64,000 nucleotides of DNA from Bacteroidota bacterium (GTDB lineage Bacteria; Bacteroidota; Bacteroidia; Chitinophagales; Chitinophagaceae), in the NCBI GenBank assembly GCA_029555415.1, contig JAKPSI010000064.1, forward strand, positions 27,425 through 91,424, read 5' to 3'. Under the pieces are notes generated by a model. That model saw only the letters and a program-made list of their open reading frames with translations, did not search any database and was not told where the DNA came from. The position numbers were made by a program, and so were the translations under genes. Position 1 is the stretch's first letter; each line of letters opens with the position of its first letter. This document shows, in pieces, positions 1-8,606 of this stretch.

Positions 1-240
1 GGTAAACTGGCTGATGAGCAGGATCGCTCCGCCGGTATCTTTCACCGATAAATTCATCACCCCATCTGCATCATCGAAAATGCGCATGTTCACGATCTTG
101 GCACTCAGCCACTGGATGTCCTCATCCGTATCCGCATCTTCAATACCCAACAGAACGAGCAGTCCATTCTCGATCTGTCCGTTTATTTTGCCATCGATGG
201 TGACGGAAGCACGGGAAACACGTTGGATGACGGTGCGCAT
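1..240 (-). CDS. dtd: D-aminoacyl-tRNA deacylase, partial (C-terminus outside window)
   Basis: Only the first 80 residues are visible; the gene runs off the left edge, and the family is usually about 150 residues. DTD hydrolyses D-amino acids (and glycine mischarged on tRNA-Ala) from tRNA in the cytoplasm, as chiral proofreading. The start MRTVIQRVSRASVTIDG is typical of the family, and the visible part ends in GGAILLISQFT, which matches the conserved SQFT active-site motif. The second family motif, the Gly-cisPro loop, would lie in the missing part. The ATG is at 238-240 on the minus strand. The next gene (arfB) is divergent, 304 bp away. Confidence 0.93.
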   Translation of the reverse strand, partial: MRTVIQRVSRASVTIDGKINGQIENGLLVLLGIEDADTDEDIQWLSAKIVNMRIFDDADGVMNLSVKDTGGAILLISQFT

Positions 241-544
241 GGGTTATTAGTTAGAACACGAAAATAGATGAAAAAGCTACTGGCTGCTAGCTGCTGGCTA
301 CTAGCAGATCCTCCTAACCGGAAAAAATTTTTACATAAAAAGCTAACCATCAAAAAATAGCTACTGGCTGTTAGCTGTTAGTGCATCCTGCAACCCATAA
401 GAATTTTCCACATAACACGCCAACAATCAAACCATCAAACCATCAAACAATTCATCCCTTTCACCGACCTTCGCAAAACACGCCCAACTCAAAACCCCCG
501 TCCGACTGGCGTCAGCCGGGCGGGCATAACCCAAAACTCAAAAC
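241..544. repeat. Repeat-rich intergenic region between dtd and arfB
   Basis: This 304-bp gap has no convincing gene. It holds three kinds of short repeat. AGCTACTGGCTGCTAGCTG at 275-293 is repeated with one change at 359-377. A tandem of the unit CAAACCAT occupies about 425-451. A GC-rich hairpin (separate entry) at 491-526 is followed by CCCAAAACTCAAAAC just before the arfB start. The low-complexity character and recurrence of these units elsewhere in the window argue for non-coding repeat sequence. Confidence 0.7.
491..526 (+). repeat. 36-bp hairpin repeat, copy 1 (upstream of arfB)
   Basis: The 36 bp are identical to 16684-16719. Arms CCCGTCCGACTG and CAGCCGGGCGGG flank a GCGT loop. They pair over 12 positions with one mismatch and one G-U as RNA. 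The element ends 18 bp before the arfB start and lies in the same orientation to its gene as copy 2 does to glpK. It could be a REP-like dispersed element or a 5'-UTR hairpin; the sequence alone does not decide. Confidence 0.8.
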
Positions 545-955
545 TTGCCTCTCTCTGGTTTTCATAGTGAAATCTCGTTCCAAACAACAAGAAGCGGCGG
601 CAAAGGCGGCCAGAACGTGAACAAGGTGGAAACGGCCGTGATCGGGACTTTCAGCATTGAGCAGTCCATGGTGCTCAGTGAGGACGAGAAGAAAACCCTG
701 CTGGAAAAACTCAGCAACCGCCTCACCAAAGAAGGCATGCTGCAGGTCAAGGCCCAGACCCACCGCACCCAACTGGCCAATAAGGAAGAAGTGATCAAAA
801 AACTGCAGGCCATTCTGCAGGCAGCCCTGCTGAAAAAGAAATCAAGGATAGCAACGAAAAAGTCCAGATCATCGATTGAAAAAAGGCTGGAAGGCAAGAA
901 GAAAAAAGCGGATGTCAAATCCGGCCGTGGCCGCCTCCGCCCCGGTGATTATTAA
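545..955 (+). CDS. arfB: Peptidyl-tRNA hydrolase ArfB (YaeJ-type ribosome rescue factor)
   Basis: A class I release-factor-like protein of about 136 residues that hydrolyses peptidyl-tRNA on stalled ribosomes without reading a stop codon. The catalytic GGQ is at residues 21-23 inside RSGGKGGQNVNK. The C-terminal third is Lys/Arg-rich, as expected for the tail that enters the empty mRNA channel. Codon-recognition domains of true release factors are absent, and the length fits ArfB. I see no ATG before the conserved core; TTG at 545 is the best start. The 36-bp hairpin repeat lies immediately upstream. A di-haem peroxidase gene follows 27 bp downstream. Confidence 0.9.
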   Translation: MPLSGFHSEISFQTTRSGGKGGQNVNKVETAVIGTFSIEQSMVLSEDEKKTLLEKLSNRLTKEGMLQVKAQTHRTQLANKEEVIKKLQAILQAALLKKKSRIATKKSRSSIEKRLEGKKKKADVKSGRGRLRPGDY

Positions 956-982
956 GCTCACACAATTTTTGTAAATTAGAAG

Positions 983-2038
983 ATGCAGCTACCTGTGCGC
1001 AAAAGTTTCCTGACGATCGGGCTGATGGTATGCCTCTGTTCCGCAGCTGTATTGCTGTCGGAATCCTGCCGCAAGAACAATCCCAATCAATTGACCTTCC
1101 TGCAACCGGAAGTCCCCGCAGGTTTCCCTTCACCCCTCTATGCTTTCCAGGATAACGCGCTGACCGAAGAAGGGTTTCAACTCGGGCGCCATTTGTTCTA
1201 TGATGGCCGGTTGTCGGTCGACAATCTCCACCCCTGCAGTTCCTGTCACCAGCAGATCGCTGGTTTCGGAACATATGAGCACGACCGCAGTCATGGTGTG
1301 CATGATTCCCATACTCTCCGCAACGCACCGGCCTTATTCAATCTGCGCTGGGCGCCATTGTATCACTGGGATGGTGAATTCAAAACGCTGAAAGAAGAAG
1401 CGCAGCAACCGGTGATCGGTCCGATCGAAATGGGCGAAACCTGGGATGGTGTGATCAGCAAGATCGGAAAGGACCCTTACTATCAGCAGCAATTCCTGAA
1501 AGTATTCCGCACGCGTTTCATCCGGCCCGAACATATCTTACAGGCACTCGCGCAATTCACCGGATCACTGATCTCCGTGAATTCAAAATATGACCGGGTG
1601 AAAAAAGGAACTGAACAATTCAGTGTGGCGGAGCAACATGGTTATGATCTGTACAAAACGAACTGCGCTACCTGTCACCCCGAACCGTTGTTCACCGATT
1701 ACAGTTTGCGCAATAATGGTATCCCCGTGGATCCGAATCTGAATGATTTCGGCAAAATGCGGCTGACCGGCAAGAGCCAGGACTCGCTCCTGTTCCGGGT
1801 TCCGAGCCTGCGTAATGTGTATATCTCTTCCAACTACATGCATGATGGACGGTACAACACCCTGGCGCAATGCATCAATCATTACCGAACAGGTATTCAG
1901 CAAAGCGCGACCCTCGATCCCTTACTGAAGAACGGCATCGCGCTTACGAATGCCGAAGCAACGGACCTCGGTCTGTTCCTGCGCGCACTCACGGATTCCA
2001 GCTTTCTGGTGGATCCGCGGTATACAAAACCATTATAG
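983..2038 (+). CDS. Di-haem cytochrome c peroxidase (CcpA/MauG family)
   Basis: A 351-residue exported protein. Residues about 10-28 form a signal sequence ending near Cys29, so it may be a lipoprotein, although the lipobox is imperfect. Two c-type haem sites are visible: CSSCH at 85-89 and CATCH at 228-232, the usual spacing for bacterial di-haem peroxidases. The family reduces hydrogen peroxide in the periplasm with electrons from small cytochromes; MauG-type members instead oxidise protein substrates, and the sequence alone does not separate them. It ends 6 bp from the convergent gene at 2045. Confidence 0.9.
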   Translation: MQLPVRKSFLTIGLMVCLCSAAVLLSESCRKNNPNQLTFLQPEVPAGFPSPLYAFQDNALTEEGFQLGRHLFYDGRLSVDNLHPCSSCHQQIAGFGTYEHDRSHGVHDSHTLRNAPALFNLRWAPLYHWDGEFKTLKEEAQQPVIGPIEMGETWDGVISKIGKDPYYQQQFLKVFRTRFIRPEHILQALAQFTGSLISVNSKYDRVKKGTEQFSVAEQHGYDLYKTNCATCHPEPLFTDYSLRNNGIPVDPNLNDFGKMRLTGKSQDSLLFRVPSLRNVYISSNYMHDGRYNTLAQCINHYRTGIQQSATLDPLLKNGIALTNAEATDLGLFLRALTDSSFLVDPRYTKPL

Positions 2039-2044
2039 GAGGAA

Positions 2045-2695
2045 TTACATGGAGCCCATGCGTTTCAGCTTCAGGCTTTCCAGGACCTGACGTTGATTCT
2101 CGATGTCCTTCGTCGTCATATCCTGATCCTTCTCATTCTTCCTGATCTTCTCTTCCAGATCGGCCTTGTCTTTCTGCAGTTCAGATAATTTCTTTTCTGC
2201 TTTGGATACTACATCCTGTTGCGCCTGGATCTGTAATTCAAGATCAGCGGCCACTACATCGGGGGTCAGACGGGCCAGGAAATTACGGGCTGCCTGCATA
2301 TCGGCGGCGTCGAAGGTGGTCATAGCATTGGTGTTCTCATCCTTCATGATCACGAAATAAAGAATGGAACCATCTTTATCCTTCTTGCCTTTCTTATCGA
2401 TATAGATCAGGTAATCCATGCGGTTACTGCTGATATCACTGAGCAGGGCGCTCTTGTACACTTTGAAACCTTTATCGCGGTTGAACAAGCCTTTTTCTTC
2501 CTTCGCTTTGTAACCCAACTGTTCCATACGCTTCACCACGGCATTTTCGGTAGCCTGCTGTACATAAGGAAATTCGATCACGAAAGCATCCTGCTTCTTC
2601 TTATTGTATTCGATCTTGCCTTCATAAGCCTGCGCGCTGACGGCCAGTGAAAACAATAAGGCAACTGCTAAAAAAGGGTAAATGATCCGGTTCAT
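2045..2695 (-). CDS. Secreted protein with C-terminal coiled coil, function unknown
   Basis: I do not recognise a characterised family. The protein (216 residues from the chosen ATG) has a clear signal peptide ending SLAVSAQA, a central alpha/beta region rich in Lys and Tyr, and a charged heptad-like helix from about 145 to 205 (QDVVSKAEKKLSELQKDKAD and onward) that should form a coiled coil. An earlier in-frame ATG exists at 2711-2713. It overlaps a candidate -7 box and would put six extra residues before the signal peptide, so I prefer 2695. Probably periplasmic or outer-membrane associated. Confidence 0.75.
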   Translation of the reverse strand: MNRIIYPFLAVALLFSLAVSAQAYEGKIEYNKKKQDAFVIEFPYVQQATENAVVKRMEQLGYKAKEEKGLFNRDKGFKVYKSALLSDISSNRMDYLIYIDKKGKKDKDGSILYFVIMKDENTNAMTTFDAADMQAARNFLARLTPDVVAADLELQIQAQQDVVSKAEKKLSELQKDKADLEEKIRKNEKDQDMTTKDIENQRQVLESLKLKRMGSM

Positions 2696-2712
2696 ATGCT
2701 GAAATTTGTTCA

Positions 2713-2745
2713 TAAAGATACGGCAAAGGCAAAAAGCGTTGCAAA
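2713..2745 (-). promoter_or_regulatory. Candidate Bacteroidota promoter for the coiled-coil protein gene
   Basis: On the minus strand TTTG (2742-2745) and TATCTTTA (2713-2720) are separated by 21 bp, close to the TTG and TAnnTTTG consensus with one mismatch in the last base. It lies 18 bp before the chosen start at 2695. Confidence 0.35.
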
Positions 2746-2800
2746 CACGTTAAAGAAAAGAGGTTCCGGACCTGTTTTCGTATTTCCGGATGGCAACAAT

Positions 2801-2808
2801 TACATTTG
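2801..2808 (+). promoter_or_regulatory. Candidate -7 box for the flippase gene
   Basis: TACATTTG matches the Bacteroidota -7 consensus TAnnTTTG exactly and lies 16 bp before the TTG start of the flippase. No clear TTG is seen 17-23 bp upstream; the nearest candidate is TTTTCG. Only half of the promoter is supported. Confidence 0.35.
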
Positions 2809-2824
2809 TCCTTAAATCATTTCC

Positions 2825-4327
2825 TTGAGCAGCATTACAAAACTGGCCGGTCAGACCATGTGGTATGGAGCAAGCTCCATCGCGGCCCGTTTTCTCAATT
2901 ATCTGCTCACCCCCTACCTCACCGCCCAGCTTTCCGGGCCGGCTTACGGGGAAATGACCATCGTCTATTCAGCCATTCCCTTCCTCAACGTCATTTTCAC
3001 GTACGGACTTGAAACGGCCTATTTCCGGTATGTGCAGAAGAAGGAGCATGAGGAGGACGTCTACAATACCGCTACCGTTTCGCTGGTGATCAGCACCTTC
3101 GTCCTGACCGGACTGATGCTGATCCTCCGTCAACCGATGGCCGATCTGCTGCGCATAGAAAAACATCCGGAATACATCACCTGGAGCGCGTTCATCATCG
3201 CATTCGACAGTTTATCTGCACTGGCATTCGCAAGACTGCGTTTCGAGAACCGTCCCCGGAAATTCGCCTTCATCCGTGTGGCGGGCATCCTGGTCAATAT
3301 CGCGATCACCGTTTATTTCCTTTCGTTCTGCCCCTGGCTGGCGAAGAACCATCCGGATAGTTTCCTGCTGAAATTCTACAATGAAGATATCGGCATGGGC
3401 TATGTGCTGATCGCGAATCTGGTGCAGTCCATCGCGACTTTCATTTTCCTGCGCAAGGAATTCCTGTCCTTCAAATGGAAATTCAATAAAGCATTATGGA
3501 AGGAGATCATGATCTATTCCATGCCGCTGATCATCGCCGGCTTCGGTGGTATGATCAATGAAACCTTCGACCGGATCATGCTGGCCTGGTGGTCGAATGC
3601 ACCGACTGAAGATGCAGTAAAAATTCAGGTGGGCACATACGGCGCCTGTTATAAACTGGCCATCCTCATCACGTTGTTCATCCAGGCCTTCCGCATGGGC
3701 GCGGAACCTTTCTTCTTCAAATCCGCACAGGGCGATAACCCGCAAAAGGTCTATGCACGCGTCATGAAATTCTTTGTCATCACTGTTTGTGTGATGTTCC
3801 TGGTGGTAGCACTGTACATCGATACCTGGAAACATTTCATTCAGAAAAAAGTATACTGGGAAGGGCTGGGTGTCGTACCCATCCTGCTTTTCGCGAATAT
3901 CTTCCTCGGCATTTATTACAACCTGTCGATCTGGTACAAGGTCACCAACAAGACCATGGCCGGGGCCTGGATCACACTCGCCGGCGCGGCGATCACACTC
4001 GTCATCAATTATCTTTTCATTCCGCGTTTCGGGTATATGGCTTGTGCATGGGCCACGTTCGCGTGTTACGGAACGATGATGGTGATCTCCTTTAAATGGG
4101 GACAAGCACAATACCGCGTGCCGTACGCGTGGAAGAAATTAGTGGCTTACATGGTGATCGTGGTGCTGCTGTATTTCATAGATCAGCTGTTCCTGAAAGC
4201 GGGACTGAATATCTGGATCAACCGCGGCTTCGCCACGATGCTGACACTGGCCTTCATCATCTTCGTCCTGAATATTGAAAGAAAAGAATTCAGCAAACTG
4301 CCGGTGGTCGGCAGGTTCCTCGCCTGA
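2825..4327 (+). CDS. Oligosaccharide flippase family membrane protein (MOP/Wzx-like)
   Basis: A 500-residue polytopic inner-membrane protein with about 14 hydrophobic segments along the whole length. The MOP flippase family moves lipid-linked oligosaccharides or related lipid-linked precursors across the inner membrane. The N-terminus SSITKLAGQTMWYGASSIAA resembles Bacteroidota polysaccharide biosynthesis flippases. TTG at 2825 gives this conserved N-terminus; an internal ATG at residue 12 would cut it. No glycosyltransferases or other polysaccharide genes flank it, so its substrate cannot be guessed from context. Its stop codon abuts the stop of the convergent MBL-fold gene without a gap. 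Confidence 0.85.
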   Translation: MSSITKLAGQTMWYGASSIAARFLNYLLTPYLTAQLSGPAYGEMTIVYSAIPFLNVIFTYGLETAYFRYVQKKEHEEDVYNTATVSLVISTFVLTGLMLILRQPMADLLRIEKHPEYITWSAFIIAFDSLSALAFARLRFENRPRKFAFIRVAGILVNIAITVYFLSFCPWLAKNHPDSFLLKFYNEDIGMGYVLIANLVQSIATFIFLRKEFLSFKWKFNKALWKEIMIYSMPLIIAGFGGMINETFDRIMLAWWSNAPTEDAVKIQVGTYGACYKLAILITLFIQAFRMGAEPFFFKSAQGDNPQKVYARVMKFFVITVCVMFLVVALYIDTWKHFIQKKVYWEGLGVVPILLFANIFLGIYYNLSIWYKVTNKTMAGAWITLAGAAITLVINYLFIPRFGYMACAWATFACYGTMMVISFKWGQAQYRVPYAWKKLVAYMVIVVLLYFIDQLFLKAGLNIWINRGFATMLTLAFIIFVLNIERKEFSKLPVVGRFLA

Positions 4328-4972
4328 TCATTCACCAGCCACATAAGGATTGTTAGCCTTCTCGAAACCGATGGTGGTAGCGGGACCATGACCGGAATAT
4401 ACTTTCGTCGCGTCCGGTAACGGATAAAGCTGTGTGCGGATACTCTGTTCCAGCGTATTGAAATCTCCTCCGGGCAGGTCGGTCCGCCCAACGCTTCCCC
4501 TGAAAAGGACATCTCCGCTGACGAGGAAACCATCAGCCGAACTGTAAAAACTGACGCTGCCGGGAGAATGGCCGGGTGTAAAACGGACCTCCAGTTCATC
4601 TTCCCCCAGACGGATGTTTTTTCCGGGTTCGAGGTAAACCAGGGGACCATTATAATTGTCAAAAGGCAGTTGCCATCTTTCACCGGAAATAGGGGCAAAA
4701 TCGAGTACCTGCTTTTCGAGGGGGTGCAGGTGCAGGTCCAGTCCCCAGGTATCGTGGACGAATTGGTTGCCGAAAACATGGTCGAGGTGGCAGTGGGTAT
4801 TCAGCAGCAGCAGTGGTTTCAGGCCATTTTCAACGACAAAAGCCTGCAATTTGGCTTTTTCTTCGGGGAAATAACAACCCGGGTCGATAATGCAGCACTG
4901 TTTCAGCCCGTTATAGAGGATGTAGGTATTCTCCTGCACCGGGTTGAAAGTAAAAGGGACAACGGTCAACAT
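4328..4972 (-). CDS. MBL-fold metallo-hydrolase (glyoxalase II-like)
   Basis: A 214-residue cytoplasmic metallo-beta-lactamase-fold protein. The metal motif THCHLDH places ligands at His60, His62, Asp64 and His65. Further family signatures are TPGHSPGS (His about 135), SGDVLF and the C-terminal SGHGP. Short members like this resemble the glyoxalase II or YcbL-type thioesterases that hydrolyse glutathione or other thioesters, and lack the C-terminal helical domain of classical GloB. The substrate is not determinable from sequence. Confidence 0.9.
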   Translation of the reverse strand: MLTVVPFTFNPVQENTYILYNGLKQCCIIDPGCYFPEEKAKLQAFVVENGLKPLLLLNTHCHLDHVFGNQFVHDTWGLDLHLHPLEKQVLDFAPISGERWQLPFDNYNGPLVYLEPGKNIRLGEDELEVRFTPGHSPGSVSFYSSADGFLVSGDVLFRGSVGRTDLPGGDFNTLEQSIRTQLYPLPDATKVYSGHGPATTIGFEKANNPYVAGE

Positions 4973-5084
4973 GACTGGATTTTTGTACTTTTAATACCGG
5001 ACATTGCCCGGAAAAGAATAAAGATAAACAAACCGCAAAAGCGGGCGTGACAGATTATTGCTGTGCGTCCGGAAAAAAGATTCT

Positions 5085-8000
5085 ATGAAGAGAGTAATAT
5101 GCCTGTTGGCCTGCCTTACGATCCTGGTCAGTGAACAATCCCATGCGCAGGTCAGTACCGTTGAGTACGGGAAGAACCGCGTGCAATTCCAGAAATTCAA
5201 ATGGAAGTATTACCAGACGGAGAACTTCAACAGTTACTTCAGTCAGGATGGTCTCGGCCTGGGCAAATATGTTGCGCAGATCGCGGAACAGGAATTGCCC
5301 GGCATTGAGGAATTCGTGGAGTACGGATTGCAGCGCCGCGCCAACATCGTTGTGTACAATAACTATGACGAAATGCTGCAGTCGAATATCGGCAATGGTA
5401 TCGACTGGCAGAATACCGGTGGTGTCACCAAACTGGTGAACAATAAAATGATCGTGTACTTCGACGGTAACCACGAACACCTGCGTCAGCAGATCCGTCA
5501 GGGTATCGCGAAGATCCTGGTGGATAATGTGCTGTTCGGGGATGACCTCGGCGAATTCGCCGCCAATCAGGCCCTGCTCGATCTCCCCAAGTGGCTGACC
5601 GATGGTTACATTGAATATGCAGCCGAATACTGGAACCCAACACTGGATGATGATCTCCGCTCCATCATGCTGGGCGGAAAATACAGCAAGTTCTATCAGT
5701 TCGCGTTCGACAAGCCCATGCTGGCCGGTCATGCGTTCTGGAAATACATCGCTGATAAATACGGCCGCAGCAAGACCACCTACATGCTGTACCTGAGCCG
5801 CATTTACCGTAACCTGAATCAGGCCGCGGTGAAAGTGACGAAGAAGAAATTCAAAGTACTGTTACAGGATTTCATGACCGAATTACCGCAGCAGTATTAC
5901 AAGGACCTGCGCGGCCGCCGCAATTCACCGAAAGGACAGATGTCCATCAGTGAAGTGATCGGCAAAAAGGATTTCATCCGCTTCAATGCCAACCCCGTTG
6001 CGAAAAGTTATACGTATGCCGTGACCGAATTCAAACAGGGCCGCTACACGGTGGTGCTGATGGAGAATTTCGTGAACCGCAAGGAATTGCTGCGTCTCGG
6101 TGTCCGCTCCCGAGAAGATGACAAGGCGCCCAACTATCCGATCCTGGCATGGGATGGTAAAGGCTCGCGACTGACCTGCATTTACAATGAAGATGGCAAA
6201 TTGAAATTATTCGTTTGGGACAACCTGAACCGCATCAAGATCGTGAAGCAGGAACTGCCGATGTTCGATCAGATCCAGGATGCGAAATACATGCTGGACA
6301 ACAATACCCTCATGCTGAGTGCGGTACGCAGCGGGCAGTCCGACATCTACGTGTACAAAATCGACAAACAGACTTTTGAGCAGATCACGAATGACGCGTA
6401 CGATGATCTGGATCCCGCGTTCGTGGCCTTCCCGAACAAAACGGGTATCATCTATTCCAGTAACCGTCCGTATGCAACAGCCGGCACCAGCGATGATACG
6501 ATCCCGAAGAATCGCTTCAACATTTATCTGGTCGACAACTGGAATAAATCAGACACCAAACAGATCTCAAAGTTGACAGATCTGCGTTTTGGTAACGCGC
6601 GTTATCCTTCGCAATACAACCAGACCCATTTCACTTTCGTGAGTGATGAGAATGGTATCAATAACCGTTATGCCGGTTTCTTCAAAACAGAAAGGGCCGG
6701 ACTGGATACGCTCGTCTTCATCGGTGATGAGATGCTGCGTAATCCACCGCAACGTGATGTGGACAGCCTGCTGAAAGAATGGAATAAGACCGATGTGGAT
6801 TCCGTCGGATTCGTGTCCATCACGAACGACTCTTCCTATGTTTTCCCGATCACTAACTATCAGAGCAGCATGCTGGAAACCCGCACTGCCGGTGATCAGC
6901 AGCAGGTGAGTGAAGTGGTGAAACTGGCGGATGTAAAACTGCTGTACCGCCTGAAAGTGGATGAGAACACGCTGCGCCGCCGCAATGTGAGCGCACGTCC
7001 GACCGAATACATGAAGAAGAAGATCGAAGAGGAAAAGAAAGCGGCGAATAAAGTGGCGGTCTTCCAGGCACAGCCTGATTCCGTTGTCAAGAAGCAGAAT
7101 GATTTCTTCAACAGTGAATTCGCGGATGAGAAGACCGACAGCACTAAACTCGGTAAAGTGGTGGAATCAGAAGAGCTGGCAAAAGAGCCGATCCTGAAGA
7201 AAGCTAAAGTGTATGAGTACCGTCCGCCGAAATTCTTCAACGATTATATCGTCAGCGGTTTCAACAACAACGTACTGGTGACCCGCTTCCAGCCTTATCA
7301 GGGTGGCAATGGTCCGGTCAAGCTGAGCAATAACGATCCGTTCAACGGTATGCTGCGCGTGGGTACTTCCGATCTGTTCGAGGATTGGAAATTCGCCGGT
7401 GGCTTCCGCATCAGTCCGAACCTGGACAACAACGAATATGTGATCAGCAGTCAGTACCTGAAGAAGCGCATCGATTACGGCTTCACGTATTACCGTAACT
7501 CAGTGAAGAACCCGCCGCTGTATAACGACTCAACCAATTACAACGTGAAGCAGTTCACGAACCTGTATCAGCTGACGGTGGCTTATCCGTTCAACCGCGT
7601 CCGCAGCCTGCGTTTCAACGTAGCGTTCCGCCGCGACAAATATGTGATCCTGGCGAATGACTTCTTCTCACAATCACTGAAAGAACCGGACCGCAAGATC
7701 TCTTACGGTTTGTTCCATGCCGAGTTCGTGCATGATGACGCGATCACTCCGGCACAGAATATCTGGTACGGTCTGAAATGGAAGATCTATGCTGATTTCA
7801 ATACCAAGCTGAACAGCAAGAACCTGAACGGACAGAGTCCGTACACGATCAACCTCGGTTTTGATGCCCGCAATTATGTGCAGATCTACCGCAACATCAT
7901 CTGGGCGGTACGCGGCGCGGGTGATTTCAGCTGGGGACGTGAGAAGTTCATTTATTATCTGGGTGGTGTCGACAACTGGCTGTTCCCGAAATTCAACCGT

Positions 8001-8441
8001 GAGAACAAACCGGATCCGGATGCGGATTACGCGTTCCAGTCGCTGGCCGTCAACCTCCGTGGCTTCAAACAGAATGTCGCGAATGGCAACAACGCGCTGG
8101 TGCTGAACAGTGAGATCCGTGCCCCGATATTCACTTCGTTCTTCAACAAACCGATCAATAACGCTTTCCTCCGCAATTTCCAGATCGTACAGTTCTTTGA
8201 TCTGGGTACAGCCTGGAACGGCGCTTATGATAAGATCGTTCGTCCGAATGTAGTGTATGGTACACCTCCGCTGTCCGTGAAGATCAAAGCTGGTGGTATC
8301 GGACCTTTTGCGGGTGGATATGGTTTCGGCGCGCGCAGTACGGTGCTGGGTTATTTCCTGCGTTTCGATGCGGCCTGGGAGATGGATGGTGTGTTCAGGG
8401 GTAAGCCGATGTATTATTTTGCGATGGGGTTTGACTTTTAA
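5085..8441 (+). CDS. Large exported protein: TolB-like propeller joined to outer-membrane beta-barrel
   Basis: About 1118 residues from ATG 5085. An in-frame TTG at 5058 exists, but the signal peptide (MKRVICLLACLTIL...SHA) starts at 5085. Residues about 25-280 resemble the peptidase-MA-like region found before TolB-like propellers, but I see no HExxH, so it is probably not proteolytic. Residues about 300-560 hold PD40/TolB-type repeats such as SGQSDIYVYK and GIIYSSNRP. A charged linker (about 640-720) follows. From about 740 to the end the alternating aromatic pattern and motifs such as YYLGGVDNWL and FFDLGTAWNG match the BamA/surface-antigen barrel class. Likely an outer-membrane protein with a large periplasmic part. 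Function unknown. A strong terminator follows. Confidence 0.8.
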   Translation: MKRVICLLACLTILVSEQSHAQVSTVEYGKNRVQFQKFKWKYYQTENFNSYFSQDGLGLGKYVAQIAEQELPGIEEFVEYGLQRRANIVVYNNYDEMLQSNIGNGIDWQNTGGVTKLVNNKMIVYFDGNHEHLRQQIRQGIAKILVDNVLFGDDLGEFAANQALLDLPKWLTDGYIEYAAEYWNPTLDDDLRSIMLGGKYSKFYQFAFDKPMLAGHAFWKYIADKYGRSKTTYMLYLSRIYRNLNQAAVKVTKKKFKVLLQDFMTELPQQYYKDLRGRRNSPKGQMSISEVIGKKDFIRFNANPVAKSYTYAVTEFKQGRYTVVLMENFVNRKELLRLGVRSREDDKAPNYPILAWDGKGSRLTCIYNEDGKLKLFVWDNLNRIKIVKQELPMFDQIQDAKYMLDNNTLMLSAVRSGQSDIYVYKIDKQTFEQITNDAYDDLDPAFVAFPNKTGIIYSSNRPYATAGTSDDTIPKNRFNIYLVDNWNKSDTKQISKLTDLRFGNARYPSQYNQTHFTFVSDENGINNRYAGFFKTERAGLDTLVFIGDEMLRNPPQRDVDSLLKEWNKTDVDSVGFVSITNDSSYVFPITNYQSSMLETRTAGDQQQVSEVVKLADVKLLYRLKVDENTLRRRNVSARPTEYMKKKIEEEKKAANKVAVFQAQPDSVVKKQNDFFNSEFADEKTDSTKLGKVVESEELAKEPILKKAKVYEYRPPKFFNDYIVSGFNNNVLVTRFQPYQGGNGPVKLSNNDPFNGMLRVGTSDLFEDWKFAGGFRISPNLDNNEYVISSQYLKKRIDYGFTYYRNSVKNPPLYNDSTNYNVKQFTNLYQLTVAYPFNRVRSLRFNVAFRRDKYVILANDFFSQSLKEPDRKISYGLFHAEFVHDDAITPAQNIWYGLKWKIYADFNTKLNSKNLNGQSPYTINLGFDARNYVQIYRNIIWAVRGAGDFSWGREKFIYYLGGVDNWLFPKFNRENKPDPDADYAFQSLAVNLRGFKQNVANGNNALVLNSEIRAPIFTSFFNKPINNAFLRNFQIVQFFDLGTAWNGAYDKIVRPNVVYGTPPLSVKIKAGGIGPFAGGYGFGARSTVLGYFLRFDAAWEMDGVFRGKPMYYFAMGFDF

Positions 8442-8442
8442 A

Positions 8443-8515
8443 CGCAGATTAACACGGATTGGCACAGATTATAATACACGAATGAGCACGAATAGGTGCG
8501 AATGAACACGAATAG
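8443..8515. repeat. Degenerate CACAGATT / CACGAAT tandem tract
   Basis: Immediately after the stop codon of the propeller-barrel gene. The units CGCAGATTAACACGGATT, GGCACAGATT and repeated GAACACGAATAG-like words follow one another. Similar words recur at 33441-33500. No start codon or reading frame is associated with it. Confidence 0.7.
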
Positions 8516-8526
8516 ATTTCCTAAAG

Positions 8527-8561
8527 AAAAGAGCCCCGACTATAAACGTCGGGGCTCTTTT
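8527..8561. terminator. Bidirectional rho-independent terminator
   Basis: The arms AAAAGAGCCCCGAC and GTCGGGGCTCTTTT pair perfectly over 14 bp around a 7-nt loop. Runs of A before and T after the hairpin serve both strands. It separates the plus-strand propeller-barrel gene from the minus-strand creD, which end facing each other. Confidence 0.9.
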
Positions 8562-8606
8562 TATTTCATAAGAAAAGGAAGCTGAGAAAAACGAATGAAC
8601 TAATCA

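Noticed and set aside
14..250. Plus-strand reading frame at the left edge
   Set aside because: It is antisense to dtd, whose minus-strand product matches a known family from the first residue.
5160..5940. Active metalloprotease domain at the N-terminus of the propeller-barrel protein
   Set aside because: I find no HExxH motif; WLTDGYIEYAAEYW resembles the position but lacks the histidines.
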